From the NCBI RefSeq assembly GCF_013912375.1, contig NZ_JACETV010000006.1:124001-188000 (forward strand): a DNA stretch of 64,000 nt, written 5' to 3'. The stretch comes from Emticicia sp. BO119. GTDB taxonomy: Bacteria; Bacteroidota; Bacteroidia; Cytophagales; Spirosomataceae. The notes under the pieces are model-generated. The model made no database searches, was not told the origin of the DNA, and was given only the letters and a program-made list of their open reading frames with translations. Both the position numbers and the translations under genes were made by a program. Below are positions 45,460 through 54,299 of this stretch, in pieces. Positions within the stretch are counted from its first letter, which is position 1, and each line of letters begins with the position of its first letter.

Positions 45460-46176
45460 TTAAGTCAATGGCAGGCTTGCAAACCATTTGGCAAATTCAT
45501 TTAAAAACGGAATGTTTATACTGAAAATCAATATAGAATGAACAATAATATACATCACAAGTACAAGCGGGAATATCCATCTTGCTTTTTTTTGTTTCCT
45601 TTCAATAATCATTAAGGCGATAAGTATCGCATAAATGATTCCGATTGTGGCAAAATATGCCAAAGCACCATTATTTTTAAAAACTGAATGGCCCATAAAT
45701 CTTGCTAATGCCGGCTCAATAAAAACAATGCCCGTAGCAACCATAGCTCTTGCATGTATCTGATAATCACGTTTGTTTTTTATCGCAATACTATAGGTTA
45801 TTGCTAAAATTAACAGGTCCTTAAACGGCACAAATAAAGAAAGCCCCATATCGTCTCTTTCCGAGCCTTTGATACGACTATGCACTAACAATAAAACAGA
45901 TATAAATAATAGAGGCATAACTGCATAAGAAAGTTTGCCTATCATTCTATGAATCCCAAGTTTTTTCTTTCTTATTAATAGAGGCTGAATGATTAACATC
46001 ATAATCCAGACAGACATCATAAAGGCATGAAAATGGAAATAAAATGAATAGGAGTTATTACCGTTAAAAAATCCTGAAAAATACGAAGGCCAGAAACCCA
46101 GTATTACTAAAATTACCAGGACAAAAAAGTAGTAACCCGAATTATCAAAGCGGATTTTTGATGTATTTGTTGGCAT
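45460..46176 (-). CDS. Membrane protein of unknown function (DUF2306-like topology)
   Basis: A 238-residue protein with about seven transmembrane segments (YYFFVLVILVILGFWPSYF, FHFHAFMMSVWIMMLIIQPL, SYAVMPLLFISVLLLV and others). Paired His residues in FHFHAF and in LGIHRMIGK, with YQIHARAM further on, resemble haem- or quinone-contact positions in cytochrome-b561-like and DUF2306-type proteins, but I cannot confirm haem binding. It precedes the DUF1624 gene on the same strand with a 73-bp gap; co-transcription is possible. Confidence 0.65.
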   Translation of the reverse strand: MPTNTSKIRFDNSGYYFFVLVILVILGFWPSYFSGFFNGNNSYSFYFHFHAFMMSVWIMMLIIQPLLIRKKKLGIHRMIGKLSYAVMPLLFISVLLLVHSRIKGSERDDMGLSLFVPFKDLLILAITYSIAIKNKRDYQIHARAMVATGIVFIEPALARFMGHSVFKNNGALAYFATIGIIYAILIALMIIERKQKKARWIFPLVLVMYIIVHSILIFSINIPFLNEFAKWFASLPLT

Positions 46177-46311
46177 AGTGTTTTAGGTTAATTTTAAAAA
46201 AAGTAGTTTCAGTATAGTTTTTGTGCAGAGAGATTGCGGATAGAGCTAAATTTACGAATAAATATCAATTATTATAGCCATTTCTGATTGATTTTAGATA
46301 AATTACTATAA

Positions 46312-46352
46312 AACGTATAAACCCAGGCGCGGTGCGTCTGGGTTTATACGTT
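46312..46352 (-). terminator. Intrinsic terminator of the DPP IV gene
   Basis: AACGTATAAACCCAG (46312-46326) and CTGGGTTTATACGTT (46338-46352) are perfect 15-bp arms with an 11-nt loop, followed on the minus strand by TTATAG. Confidence 0.85.
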
Positions 46353-46389
46353 AATTGAATTTTATAATGAAGATAGTTTGTTGATGATT

Positions 46390-48576
46390 TTATTTCGCTC
46401 CGGGAGGGCAGTATTGTTTCAGATAATTGGTAAATAAAGTATTGAGGTGCATTCTTGTTCCTTCGCCTTCATAAATCCCATGCGAGCGGTTCGGATAAGG
46501 CATAAACTGGAACTGACGATTATGTTTAATCAGTTCATTTAATAATAGTTCTGCATTCTGATAATGCACGTTATCATCGCCAGTACCATGAATATATAGC
46601 AAATTTCCTTTCAGATTCTTGGCGTAAGTAATTGGTGAGCCTTTCAGAAAATCTTCTTTGTTTTCTTGTGGCAAGCCCATGTAGCGTTCCTGATATATAT
46701 TATCATACTCCAACTGGTTACCTACCGCTGCTACAGCAATGCCTGTTTTATAAATTTCCGGATACTGGAACATCAGATTTAAGGTACAAGACCCCCCGCC
46801 ACTCCAGCCATGTACGGCCACACGCTCGGAATCCACATAAGGCCATTGCAGAATTTTCTTAGCTGCCATTGCCTGATCTCTCGTATTAATTAACCCGATT
46901 TTACGGTAGATCGATTTCCTCCATGCTCTTCCTTTTGGCGCAGGCGTTCCCCGGTTATCTAACGAAAGATAAATGTAACCGTCTTCAGCCATATTACCTC
47001 TATACAAACTATTTCTTCCGACTCCAAACCGATCTACTACTGTTTGTCCGGCTGGTTCACTATACACCGTAAATACTATCGGATATTTCTTAGCAGGGTC
47101 AAAATTCTTAGGTTTAGCCATCCAACCGTCCATTTCCACGCCATCTTCAGTTGTTACTTTAAAAAACTCAATATTGGAGTTTTTCTTTTTTTCCGGGTCT
47201 ATTTTTTTGCTTATATCATCTTTTGGATTTAAAGACTGATGTCCGGGTAAGGATACCCATTCTGTAGCCGGAATCGTATAGTAATTAGAAAAATTATGAT
47301 ACGCATACTTACCATTAGGCGAAATCTGATATTCGTGTGTTCCTTCTTCAATCGCTGGTGATACTCTTTCGGCTTCGCCTGTGCCATCTAATCTGGTACG
47401 GTAAAGGTACTTCTGCGTTGCATTTGTTGGCGAAGCCGTAAAATAGACATAACCTGTTGCTTCGTCTATCTGCTCCGGTGCTATCACATCATAGTTTCCT
47501 TTAGTAATCAATGTTTCACTTTTCCCGTCTCTCGATACTCGGAATAAATGTCTCCAGCCGTCTTTTTCACTAACCCAGACAAATTCTTTACCCCCACTCA
47601 ACCATTCCCATCCGGCTGGGTTATCATCCGTCCATCGAGACCGTATATCTACCCATGCTTCATCAGTCTCTTCATAAATTGTATTAACTGCACCTGTTCT
47701 GGTATTAGCATACATTAGTTTACTATGATTCTGTTTACGGTTTAGTTGTTGCAGAATCAGTTCATTAGAATTACCAGCCCACTCCATTCGAGGAATATAG
47801 TTCTGACGGCTATCACCCGGCACTTTCATCCAGATAGTTTTAGCAGTAGCCACATCTACCACACCTACTTTACAAGCTGATGGTGCTTCTCCTACTTTGG
47901 GATATTCAACAGGCACTATAAACGAGTAGGTAGAGTCGGTATTGTTAATCATATAAAAATCTCTGATGGTATTGGCATCTATCTGCCAGTAAGCAATCGT
48001 TTTACTATCAGGACTCCAGCGGAAACCGTCTCTACAGCCAAATTCTTCTTCATATACCCAATCAAAAGTACCATTAATAAGTTTCTTTGTGCCATTGGTT
48101 GAGGTCAGAATCTTCGGTTTTCCTACTGCTAAATCTTCAACATATATATTATTTTTGCTTACATAAGCCGCTTTCTTGCCGTCGGGCGAAATCTTGGCAA
48201 ACATCAGTGATGATTCAGGCAAAGAAGCACCCAATTTCTTCAACTCTTTGGTAGTCAAATCCAATACCCAGTAATCACCTCTGGTTTCATAGCGCCATAC
48301 ACGCCTGGTATTAGTAAAAATCAAAAGTTTTTTCTGATCATCACTAAAATTAAAGTCTTTAACTTCTAATGGTCTGGTACTTCCTTTAGGGGTTAATAAA
48401 TCCTTACTTACTATTACATTGGCCAGTTGGGTAGTAAGGTCAAACTTCACGATTTGTTGTTGTTCGGCTGAATAATAGCCATTGCCATCTTTCGTCCATT
48501 TAGAAGATCGGCCGGGTTGAGCAGTAGCACCAAAAGTCACTATTGCTGTGCAAAGGCATAAGAGTTTTCTGAGCAT
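46390..48576 (-). CDS. S9-family dipeptidyl peptidase IV
   Basis: A 728-residue secreted serine peptidase (start 48576; signal MLRKLLCLCTAIVTFGATAQ). The N-terminal half is a DPP IV-type beta-propeller (FDWVYEEEFGCRDGFRWSPD carries the EE pair that binds the substrate N-terminus). The C-terminal alpha/beta hydrolase domain has nucleophile Ser in VHGWSGGGSCTLNL, Asp in IHGTGDDNVHYQN and His in PNRSHGIYEGEGT. It removes Xaa-Pro or Xaa-Ala dipeptides from peptide N-termini in the periplasm. Residue order and the EE motif make this a confident call. Monocistronic. Confidence 0.93.
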   Translation of the reverse strand: MLRKLLCLCTAIVTFGATAQPGRSSKWTKDGNGYYSAEQQQIVKFDLTTQLANVIVSKDLLTPKGSTRPLEVKDFNFSDDQKKLLIFTNTRRVWRYETRGDYWVLDLTTKELKKLGASLPESSLMFAKISPDGKKAAYVSKNNIYVEDLAVGKPKILTSTNGTKKLINGTFDWVYEEEFGCRDGFRWSPDSKTIAYWQIDANTIRDFYMINNTDSTYSFIVPVEYPKVGEAPSACKVGVVDVATAKTIWMKVPGDSRQNYIPRMEWAGNSNELILQQLNRKQNHSKLMYANTRTGAVNTIYEETDEAWVDIRSRWTDDNPAGWEWLSGGKEFVWVSEKDGWRHLFRVSRDGKSETLITKGNYDVIAPEQIDEATGYVYFTASPTNATQKYLYRTRLDGTGEAERVSPAIEEGTHEYQISPNGKYAYHNFSNYYTIPATEWVSLPGHQSLNPKDDISKKIDPEKKKNSNIEFFKVTTEDGVEMDGWMAKPKNFDPAKKYPIVFTVYSEPAGQTVVDRFGVGRNSLYRGNMAEDGYIYLSLDNRGTPAPKGRAWRKSIYRKIGLINTRDQAMAAKKILQWPYVDSERVAVHGWSGGGSCTLNLMFQYPEIYKTGIAVAAVGNQLEYDNIYQERYMGLPQENKEDFLKGSPITYAKNLKGNLLYIHGTGDDNVHYQNAELLLNELIKHNRQFQFMPYPNRSHGIYEGEGTRMHLNTLFTNYLKQYCPPGAK

Positions 48577-48749
48577 AGTCTGATAAATGAAGGTTGATTG
48601 CGTGTTTGTCACTAAAATAAGGAAAAAAGCCGATTCTGGCAGTATCCCCTGAGAGATTAGACCATCAAAGATTTTACAGCGACAAAAGCTGAAAGCACTC
48701 AACAATTTAGTTTAGAGTAATTAAAGTGCTAATTTATTGCTTAAATTTT

Positions 48750-48784
48750 TACCAATACCTCACCCATTATGGGTGATATTGGTA
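48750..48784. other. Bulged inverted repeat downstream of the EamA gene
   Basis: TACCAATA, bulge CC, TCACCC pairs with GGGTGA TATTGGTA around ATTAT. No T-run follows on either strand, so it is not a classical terminator; it lies between the EamA stop (48806) and the DPP IV start. Confidence 0.45.
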
Positions 48785-48805
48785 CTTCCGACAAAATAGA
48801 ACAAT

Positions 48806-49681
48806 TTATTTCCGACTTGTAAGCAATATACCTAAAAGAACTAAAACCCCTCCAGTAATTGTTGGTATTGTGAGTTTTTCTCCCAAAAAACTTACGGCAA
48901 TCAACACAGCAAAAACAGGGGTAAGATTACCAATAATAGCTGATTTTGTGACACCTATCAGCCGGACGGCCTCATAATACCAGATGAATCCTAAGGCAGT
49001 TGCGGCAGCGCCCATATAGATGATAGCTACATAAGCCTGCCAGGGAGCAGCAGACATACGCTCAAACAGTTGATGCTGTAATGCCGGAACAAAAAGTATT
49101 ACGCAACCTATCAAAGCAGAAAAAGCACTTAAAGTAAGAGCAGGCATGGCTTTTAATGCCAATTTGGCGGTCAGAGTATAGGCAGTCCAGGATAAGACTG
49201 CTCCTAGAATGAACCACTCTCCTATACCCCATGTACTTTGTGCCAACAGGTTACTGAAATCACCTCTTACAATGACCAGCATCGCTCCGGTGATTGAGAT
49301 AATTATTCCTAACCATTTAAGTACGGTTACCTTCTCGCCAAAGAAAATGGCACTTCCTAAAGTAATCGTAATTGGCGAAAAAGCCACGATCAGCGAAGCC
49401 CTGACCGTAGGCATGTACTGAATGCCAATAAAAAAGCTTATATTATATAACACAACCCCTAATAGACCCGATATAGCTGCCCACTTCAATTGATTTACAC
49501 TGATTTTCGGGAGTTTCTGTTCCTGCTTATAAAGCATGAGCATCAACAAAGATGCCCCAACCGTAAATCTTAAAAAGGCAGTTGAATAAGGCCCGAATGA
49601 CTGCACGGCTATTTTTCCGGCTGCAAAGTTAGATCCCCAGAAAAATACCGTAGCGATTAGTTTCAGATATGTAACACGCAT
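48806..49681 (-). CDS. EamA/DMT-family transporter
   Basis: A 291-residue inner-membrane transporter with ten predicted helices in two EamA halves. The start at 49681 (MRVTYLKLIATVFFWGSNFA) matches the family's N-terminal pattern; the frame from 49735 adds an unrelated leader. Half 1 contains AVQSFGPYSTAFLRFTVGAS, half 2 ALSWTAYTLTAKLALKAMPA and the closing GVLVLLGILLTSRK. DMT carriers export amino acids, metabolites or drugs; the substrate is unknown. Confidence 0.88.
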   Translation of the reverse strand: MRVTYLKLIATVFFWGSNFAAGKIAVQSFGPYSTAFLRFTVGASLLMLMLYKQEQKLPKISVNQLKWAAISGLLGVVLYNISFFIGIQYMPTVRASLIVAFSPITITLGSAIFFGEKVTVLKWLGIIISITGAMLVIVRGDFSNLLAQSTWGIGEWFILGAVLSWTAYTLTAKLALKAMPALTLSAFSALIGCVILFVPALQHQLFERMSAAPWQAYVAIIYMGAAATALGFIWYYEAVRLIGVTKSAIIGNLTPVFAVLIAVSFLGEKLTIPTITGGVLVLLGILLTSRK

Positions 49682-49881
49682 GAATCTAATAAATCGAAAT
49701 GTCAGATTGACAAACAACATCTGAATAAAATACACTTCCTTAAACTATTTGGTTCGGTTTGGTAAAATTTTCTACACTTCTTCATCTGCTGTGTATTTTA
49801 TATCACATTTTCTGACCTCCTGAAGCTATTTTAGTTCTAACCGTAGAGGGAATAGTAATTGTATAGTTATAAACATAAAAT

Positions 49882-50265
49882 ATGACAGCTATGGAAACAC
49901 CGAAAAAAGAATATTCCGACAAAAGTACTGAGATGACCACAATGGTTAGCATCCTTGAGAAACTAAGAAAAAAAGGAGTTGATAAAGAATTCCGATGGAC
50001 AGACAAGGGTTTTTGTATTGCTGACTCTGAGAGTTTCTACGAACCGGAAGACCTGAAAATTATTAAAACTTATCGTTTTGAGGGAGAATCGAGCCCATCA
50101 GAATCATCAATTCTTTATATTATTGAATCTAAAGACGGGCACATAGGTTATACTATAGATGCCTATGGTGCTTATAGCAACCATGAAAATGAAGAAGGTT
50201 ATGATGAATTTGTGAGAGAAATTCCGGTAGTTGAAAAAGACGAAAGGTTAATTTTCGAACCATAA
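49882..50265 (+). CDS. Small conserved cytosolic protein
   Basis: A 127-residue acidic protein without signal peptide. Helical start (MTTMVSILEKLRKKGVDKEF) followed by RWTDKGFCIADSESFYEPED, IIKTYRFEGESSPSESSILY and IDAYGAYSNHE. This resembles a small Bacteroidota family often labelled phosphoribosylpyrophosphate synthetase in databases, but the protein has no PRPP-binding motif and is far too short for that enzyme, so the label should not be copied. Function unknown. Met4 is an alternative start. Confidence 0.7.
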   Translation: MTAMETPKKEYSDKSTEMTTMVSILEKLRKKGVDKEFRWTDKGFCIADSESFYEPEDLKIIKTYRFEGESSPSESSILYIIESKDGHIGYTIDAYGAYSNHENEEGYDEFVREIPVVEKDERLIFEP

Positions 50266-50286
50266 TTTATCACTTCTATCAGTAAA

Positions 50287-50314
50287 AAGGGTTAAGCATT
50301 AGTGCTCAACCCTT
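50287..50314 (-). terminator. Terminator overlapping the FG-GAP gene stop
   Basis: AAGGGTT/AACCCTT plus AGCA/TGCT arms with one mismatch and a TTAG loop; the stop codon at 50299-50301 is in the loop. On the minus strand it is followed by TTTACTG after the CCCTTTT end. Confidence 0.6.
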
Positions 50315-51429
50315 CCTTCATTAAAAAATACAGCCAGGCCATCTTTACCTCCTACAATAATGTCTGGAGTACCTGATTTATCTACATCAGCTATTGAGAA
50401 ATAATTACCTGTGCCTTTACCTATACCTAACGGCCCGAAAGCAATTACCTGCTTTGTAAACGACTCTCCATTCCATTGATAATAATATAAACCTATGGCA
50501 TCATGTGCCCCCGGGTCTTTGCTATCATGTGCGCGGTATCTTTTGCCAGTTACTAATTCAGGCTGTCCGTCACCATCTAAATCCACCCATTTTAGCTCAT
50601 GAAATTGAGAATTAAAAGGGTCAATCGGGTGTTTTTTCCAGATGCCATTCGCCTGTTGTTCATACCAGTCAAGCCCATAGCCATGCCCCTGCCCTACTAT
50701 CAAATCATTTTTACCATCTTTATTTACATCGGCTACAATAGCTGGTAGGCCCATATCGCCCAATTTAAATTCTTCGTGTAATGTCCATTTACCGTTTTTT
50801 CTGTCCACAGGAGCTTCCAGCCAACCATTAGAGATAACAAAATCACCGCGCCCATCTCCATTTATATCTCCGAAGCCTAAACCATGACCATGCTTTTCAA
50901 ATACCTGAATTTTATCAAATTCTCCCGTTTTTTTGCCTGAGGGATCTTTTTTAGCCTTATAATAAACTAATGGGTGCCCCAGATTATTAGGTACTATTTC
51001 GTCTTCTCCATCGCTATCTATGTCAAATAGCCTTACTCCTTCTACATTTTTAATCCCATCCCCAACAATATGCTCTTTCCATGGATTGGTATTTCCCGGA
51101 TTTTCATACCATCTTACGTTATTACCCCACCAACCTCCGCTTATAAAATCAATTTTTCCGTCATCGTTTACGTCCATCGGCAAAGTTGCAAAATCATCCC
51201 AATACTCACCATGACGTTTTACCTCACCAATATAAAATCGGTCAACGAAGTTCGGACCTTTATACCAGTAAGCCCCTGAAACAATATCAGGATTCCCGTC
51301 TTTATCCACATCAAACACACCTGCGGTCTCAAAAGACTCTGCGGCTATTTGCTGACGACGGAATTTTAACGGTCCTTTTTGGGCATAAGCCCAATGTACC
51401 AGACAAAAAAGAAAAATAAAATATTTCAT
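50299..51429 (-). CDS. Secreted FG-GAP / VCBS-repeat protein
   Basis: A 376-residue secreted beta-propeller (signal MKYFIFLFCLVHWAYAQ). At least six repeats show the calcium-binding D-x-D-x-D/N-G pattern of FG-GAP/VCBS blades: FDVDKDGNPDIVSGAYWYKG, MDVNDDGKIDFISGGWW, FDIDSDGEDEIVPNN, GDINGDGRGDFVISNGWLE, ADVNKDGKNDLIVGQGHGY and ADVDKSGTPDIIVGGKD. A single chain of this size forms one propeller. Role may be polysaccharide or protein binding at the surface; no enzymatic domain is seen. Confidence 0.85.
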   Translation of the reverse strand: MKYFIFLFCLVHWAYAQKGPLKFRRQQIAAESFETAGVFDVDKDGNPDIVSGAYWYKGPNFVDRFYIGEVKRHGEYWDDFATLPMDVNDDGKIDFISGGWWGNNVRWYENPGNTNPWKEHIVGDGIKNVEGVRLFDIDSDGEDEIVPNNLGHPLVYYKAKKDPSGKKTGEFDKIQVFEKHGHGLGFGDINGDGRGDFVISNGWLEAPVDRKNGKWTLHEEFKLGDMGLPAIVADVNKDGKNDLIVGQGHGYGLDWYEQQANGIWKKHPIDPFNSQFHELKWVDLDGDGQPELVTGKRYRAHDSKDPGAHDAIGLYYYQWNGESFTKQVIAFGPLGIGKGTGNYFSIADVDKSGTPDIIVGGKDGLAVFFNEGRVEH

Positions 51430-51585
51430 AGACAGGTTTGAATAGAGTTTTGTGTTGAGAGGTCATAACCGGAGTCGATAATATCCATGATAGAATAACA
51501 CAGGCACCATTTGTCAGATTATGTATTTGGCTGAATATAGAATTTTGTTTTGGTCTCTCCTTTATGTACTCTTATGCTCGCTTAC

Positions 51586-52023
51586 TTAGTGCTTGCTATT
51601 GAATAAATCCCGCAAGCCTTTAATGATTCTTGTCCAGCCTTTTTGTGATTTTTTATATCTTTCTTCGGCTCCTTCTCCCTGTCCTACGTCGTCGGTAATA
51701 GTAAGAGTGGTTTTACTGTCTTCAAAGCTCAGTGTATCTGTTACAACCGAAAAACTTGAAGTACTTTCTTTTGAATGGGTATTATCCAGGCTATATTTTA
51801 ATAGTTTTCCAGGAATAATTTCTAATATTATTCCTTTCATTTCTATCTTTTTTATCAGAAATATGCGCCCTACAAAGGTAATATTGCTCCCTACCTCCCA
51901 ATCAGAAAAAACTTTACAGTGAAAAAAATATTTTCTGGTTTTTTCAGGATTAGTCAAGGCATCCCAGACTTGGGCAGGAGTTGCGTTTAATACAGTTTTT
52001 CTTTTTACGATAAATTCTTTCAT
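51586..52023 (-). CDS. SRPBCC (AHSA1-like) domain protein
   Basis: A 145-residue single-domain START-like fold protein: VLNATPAQVWDALTNPEKTR at the N-terminus, DWEVGSNITFVGR in the middle, and GWTRIIKGLRDLF for the C-terminal helix. The hydrophobic cavity of this fold binds small lipophilic ligands; AHSA1 relatives act as stress or chaperone-associated proteins. Monocistronic, function not predictable. Confidence 0.85.
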   Translation of the reverse strand: MKEFIVKRKTVLNATPAQVWDALTNPEKTRKYFFHCKVFSDWEVGSNITFVGRIFLIKKIEMKGIILEIIPGKLLKYSLDNTHSKESTSSFSVVTDTLSFEDSKTTLTITDDVGQGEGAEERYKKSQKGWTRIIKGLRDLFNSKH

Positions 52024-52550
52024 AACACACGATCATTTAGTTGTGAACCGGAACTCTACCAATTTACCCAAAATAACGTGCCTGCTTATAACGAAAAAAC
52101 ATCCTGGATAGCAATTTAAGGAGGAAATAAGGGGTTTGCAAGAGATATAATGAATACTTAGAAACAATTTATACTGAGATACCTTGTTTTGAACATTACT
52201 TTCTTCTTCCTCAAATTATCTTTGATTATTCCTGCCACTTGCCATAAATTATTGATGATATATCTAAGAACTTCATTATACACTCTGATTCTTTATGGTT
52301 TTTCCAACAGACCAGCTACTAAAAACCCGCTCCACTCAAACTCTGAACCGTCGTTTTGAGTAATTCATTGCTTTCATTTCATTATTTATCATGACCAACT
52401 AATATACAAACCTCTTCATCTGTCTAAATTTATATTTTGAAGATCTGGTAGAAAATCCTTTATCCGGATAAGGTCATATCAGCACTAATACGTATATTGT
52501 AAGGTGAAACTAAAAAAGGCACTAACCACGCTTTAACCACGTTATTCGAA
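52024..52550. other. Intergenic region, 527 bp
   Basis: No credible gene. Near its right end TAACCACG occurs twice (52523-52530 and 52534-52541), an 11-bp period on one helix face, just upstream of the epimerase start. Otherwise AT-rich without visible structure. Confidence 0.35.
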
Positions 52551-53528
52551 ATGCAAATAATCATCACCGGAGCCGCTGGATTTATAGGCTCCAATCTTGC
52601 CGCACGTTTACTCAATGAAGGATATAGTGTTGTTGGCATAGATAATTTCAGTTATGGAAAACATGAGAATTTAAGGTTTCTCCTGAAACACAAAAACTTC
52701 AGCTTTATAGAAGGCGATCTTTTACATGAATCAGTCTACGAGCAGCTCAAGGGTGATGTTATCATTCATCTGGCCTCTCAGAAAATCCCGCGTTATAGTA
52801 GTGCTAGTAAAACGCTACAGGATAATTCAAGAATTCTTTCATTCATTATCGACAAATGCAAAAAAGACAACCAGCGATTGCTATACGCTTCTACCTCTGA
52901 TATCTATGGAAAAAACCCTGATACCCCTTATCATGAAGAATCGAATATTGTACTTGGTCCGCCAACCATAAAACGATGGGCATATGCCCTTTCAAAAATT
53001 TATGGAGAGCAATTGATTATGGCAAACCATCAAGATTTTAATTTGCAGTTTACCATCTTTCGCCTCTTCGGTTCTTATGGCCCAAATCAGAATACAACAT
53101 GGTGGGGAGGGCCACAAGCTGTTTTTATTCAGAATATCCTCGAAGGTAAACCTCTTGAAATTCATGGTGATGGATTACAAACCAGAACATTTACCTATAT
53201 AGACGATACCATTGAAGGGATATTTCACTGTCTGAAAGATCCACGTGCGCAAAACGAAATCTTTAATATTGCCGGCAATCCGGAAGAAGAAATTTCTATT
53301 ATTAGTCTGGCGAAGAAAATCTGGTACCAGATGAAAGGGCTCAACAGCTTTCCTCAAATCGCTTTCATACCTTATACTTCATTCGGAAATTATGAAGACG
53401 TAAAAAAAAGAGTGCCTTGTATCAACAAAATCATGAAGTTTGGTTACAGACCACAATGGACTCTCGACAAAGGTCTGGAGAAAACAATCGAATGGCAGAT
53501 AAGCAGAAATAAATATTGTAGAGCGTAG
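52551..53528 (+). CDS. NAD-dependent sugar epimerase/dehydratase
   Basis: A 325-residue short-chain dehydrogenase of the extended type acting on a nucleotide sugar. The Rossmann motif ITGAAGFIGSNLAARLL is at residues 4-20, acidic Asp after the second strand in GIDNFSYGKHENLR, catalytic Ser-Thr region LLYASTSDIYGKN, and the YxxxK pair in YALSKIYGEQL. FRLFGSYGPNQNT and HGDGLQTRTFTYIDDTIEG are substrate-domain motifs common to UDP-glucose 4-epimerase and GDP-mannose relatives. The exact sugar is not clear. Single gene; no glycan cluster around it. Confidence 0.9.
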   Translation: MQIIITGAAGFIGSNLAARLLNEGYSVVGIDNFSYGKHENLRFLLKHKNFSFIEGDLLHESVYEQLKGDVIIHLASQKIPRYSSASKTLQDNSRILSFIIDKCKKDNQRLLYASTSDIYGKNPDTPYHEESNIVLGPPTIKRWAYALSKIYGEQLIMANHQDFNLQFTIFRLFGSYGPNQNTTWWGGPQAVFIQNILEGKPLEIHGDGLQTRTFTYIDDTIEGIFHCLKDPRAQNEIFNIAGNPEEEISIISLAKKIWYQMKGLNSFPQIAFIPYTSFGNYEDVKKRVPCINKIMKFGYRPQWTLDKGLEKTIEWQISRNKYCRA

Positions 53529-53640
53529 CTACTTTATTCCAATTTAAAAACAGAACCAGTTAAATTAAATTACAATTAGCAAAACTGTGAGCATGATGAT
53601 TCTTATAGTTGCTAATAGTTTGCTGACTATTTCAAACAAA

Positions 53641-53674
53641 AAACCCTTCAAATAGCACTATTTGAAGGGTTTTT
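53641..53674. terminator. Bidirectional terminator between the epimerase and tRNA-Arg
   Basis: AAACCCTTCAAATAG (53641-53655) pairs with CTATTTGAAGGGTTT (53658-53672), a near-continuous 14-bp stem, with T-runs on both strands (TTTTTATA on plus; TTTTTTGTTTG on minus). Confidence 0.85.
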
Positions 53675-53681
53675 ATACTTT

Positions 53682-53758
53682 TGGTGACCGCGTAGGGATT
53701 CAAACCCCAAACCTTCTCATCCGTAGTGAGACGCTCTATTCAGTTGAGCTACGCAGCC
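53682..53758 (-). tRNA. tRNA-Arg (anticodon ACG)
   Basis: Full cloverleaf on the minus strand. The acceptor arms GGCTGCG/CGCGGTC pair with two G-U wobbles. The D-stem is GCTC/GAGC, the anticodon stem TCTCA/TGAGA with loop CTACGGA (anticodon ACG, read as ICG), and the T-arm TGGGG/CCCTA with TTTGAAT. The 3' CCA is encoded (53682-53684). This ordinary tRNA is a useful contrast to the CCA-less tRNA-like genes at 61.5-64 kb. It is followed by the terminator at 53641-53674. Confidence 0.95.
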
Positions 53759-53817
53759 ATATTCCCGATTTGGGACTGCAAAGGTAGCAAGTCTACTGCT
53801 ATTTGTCAAATACTTTT

Positions 53818-54123
53818 TTACTTTTTTAATTCATTAGCCGACTCGAGGTCAACATTCTTAAAATAGTCATATATTTTCATGATTATTGCCAATGCTACCG
53901 TTATTTCAGCCGCTGCAATTACCATCACAAACAAAGCAAACATTTGTCCTTGCAAACGATTAGGGTCGTACTGGCTGAACGCAATCAGGTTCAGATTTAC
54001 AGCATTAAGCATCAATTCAACCCCCATTAACACTAAAATGGCATTGCGCTTTGTAACAGCCACCGCCAGACCAATAGAAAACAACAAAGCCCCAATAATG
54101 AGATAATTTTGAATGTATATCAT
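53818..54123 (-). CDS. nuoK: NADH-quinone oxidoreductase subunit K
   Basis: A 101-residue, three-helix membrane subunit of respiratory complex I, part of the proton-pumping arm. Typical sequence is NYLIIGALLFSIGLAVAVTK, NAILVLMGVELMLNAVNLNL with the conserved Glu in MGVELMLNAVN, and FVMVIAAAEITVALAIIM. Standard length. It follows nuoJ but a hairpin repeat of about 130 bp separates them; no nuoL follows. Confidence 0.96.
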   Translation of the reverse strand: MIYIQNYLIIGALLFSIGLAVAVTKRNAILVLMGVELMLNAVNLNLIAFSQYDPNRLQGQMFALFVMVIAAAEITVALAIIMKIYDYFKNVDLESANELKK

Positions 54124-54162
54124 TTACGATGGTGAATAATGAATTTTGAATTGGTAAATATT

Positions 54163-54294
54163 GTCTGAACTATGATTTACCTGATTTTTGTGATTTCTCG
54201 GATGAATTCAAATTGATTAATTATATACTTTTATTGCGATTTTATAATTAGAATCAGGTAAATCACACAAATCAGATAAATCAAAGTTCAAGAC
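54163..54294. repeat. Hairpin-forming repeat (MITE-like) between nuoJ and nuoK
   Basis: The roughly 40-bp left arm from GTCTGAACTATGATTTACCT and the right arm ending CAAAGTTCAAGAC are imperfect reverse complements; the TGATTTACCTGATT-type words recur within each arm. The whole unit of about 132 bp fills the gap between nuoJ and nuoK. Such hairpin elements with GTCTGAAC ends are, to my knowledge, dispersed in Cytophagales genomes, but copy number here cannot be tested. Confidence 0.65.
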
Positions 54295-54299
54295 ATCTC

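Noticed and set aside
49882-50265. Label phosphoribosylpyrophosphate synthetase for the 127-aa protein
   Set aside because: No PRPP-binding motif and far too short; database label for this family appears to be a misannotation.
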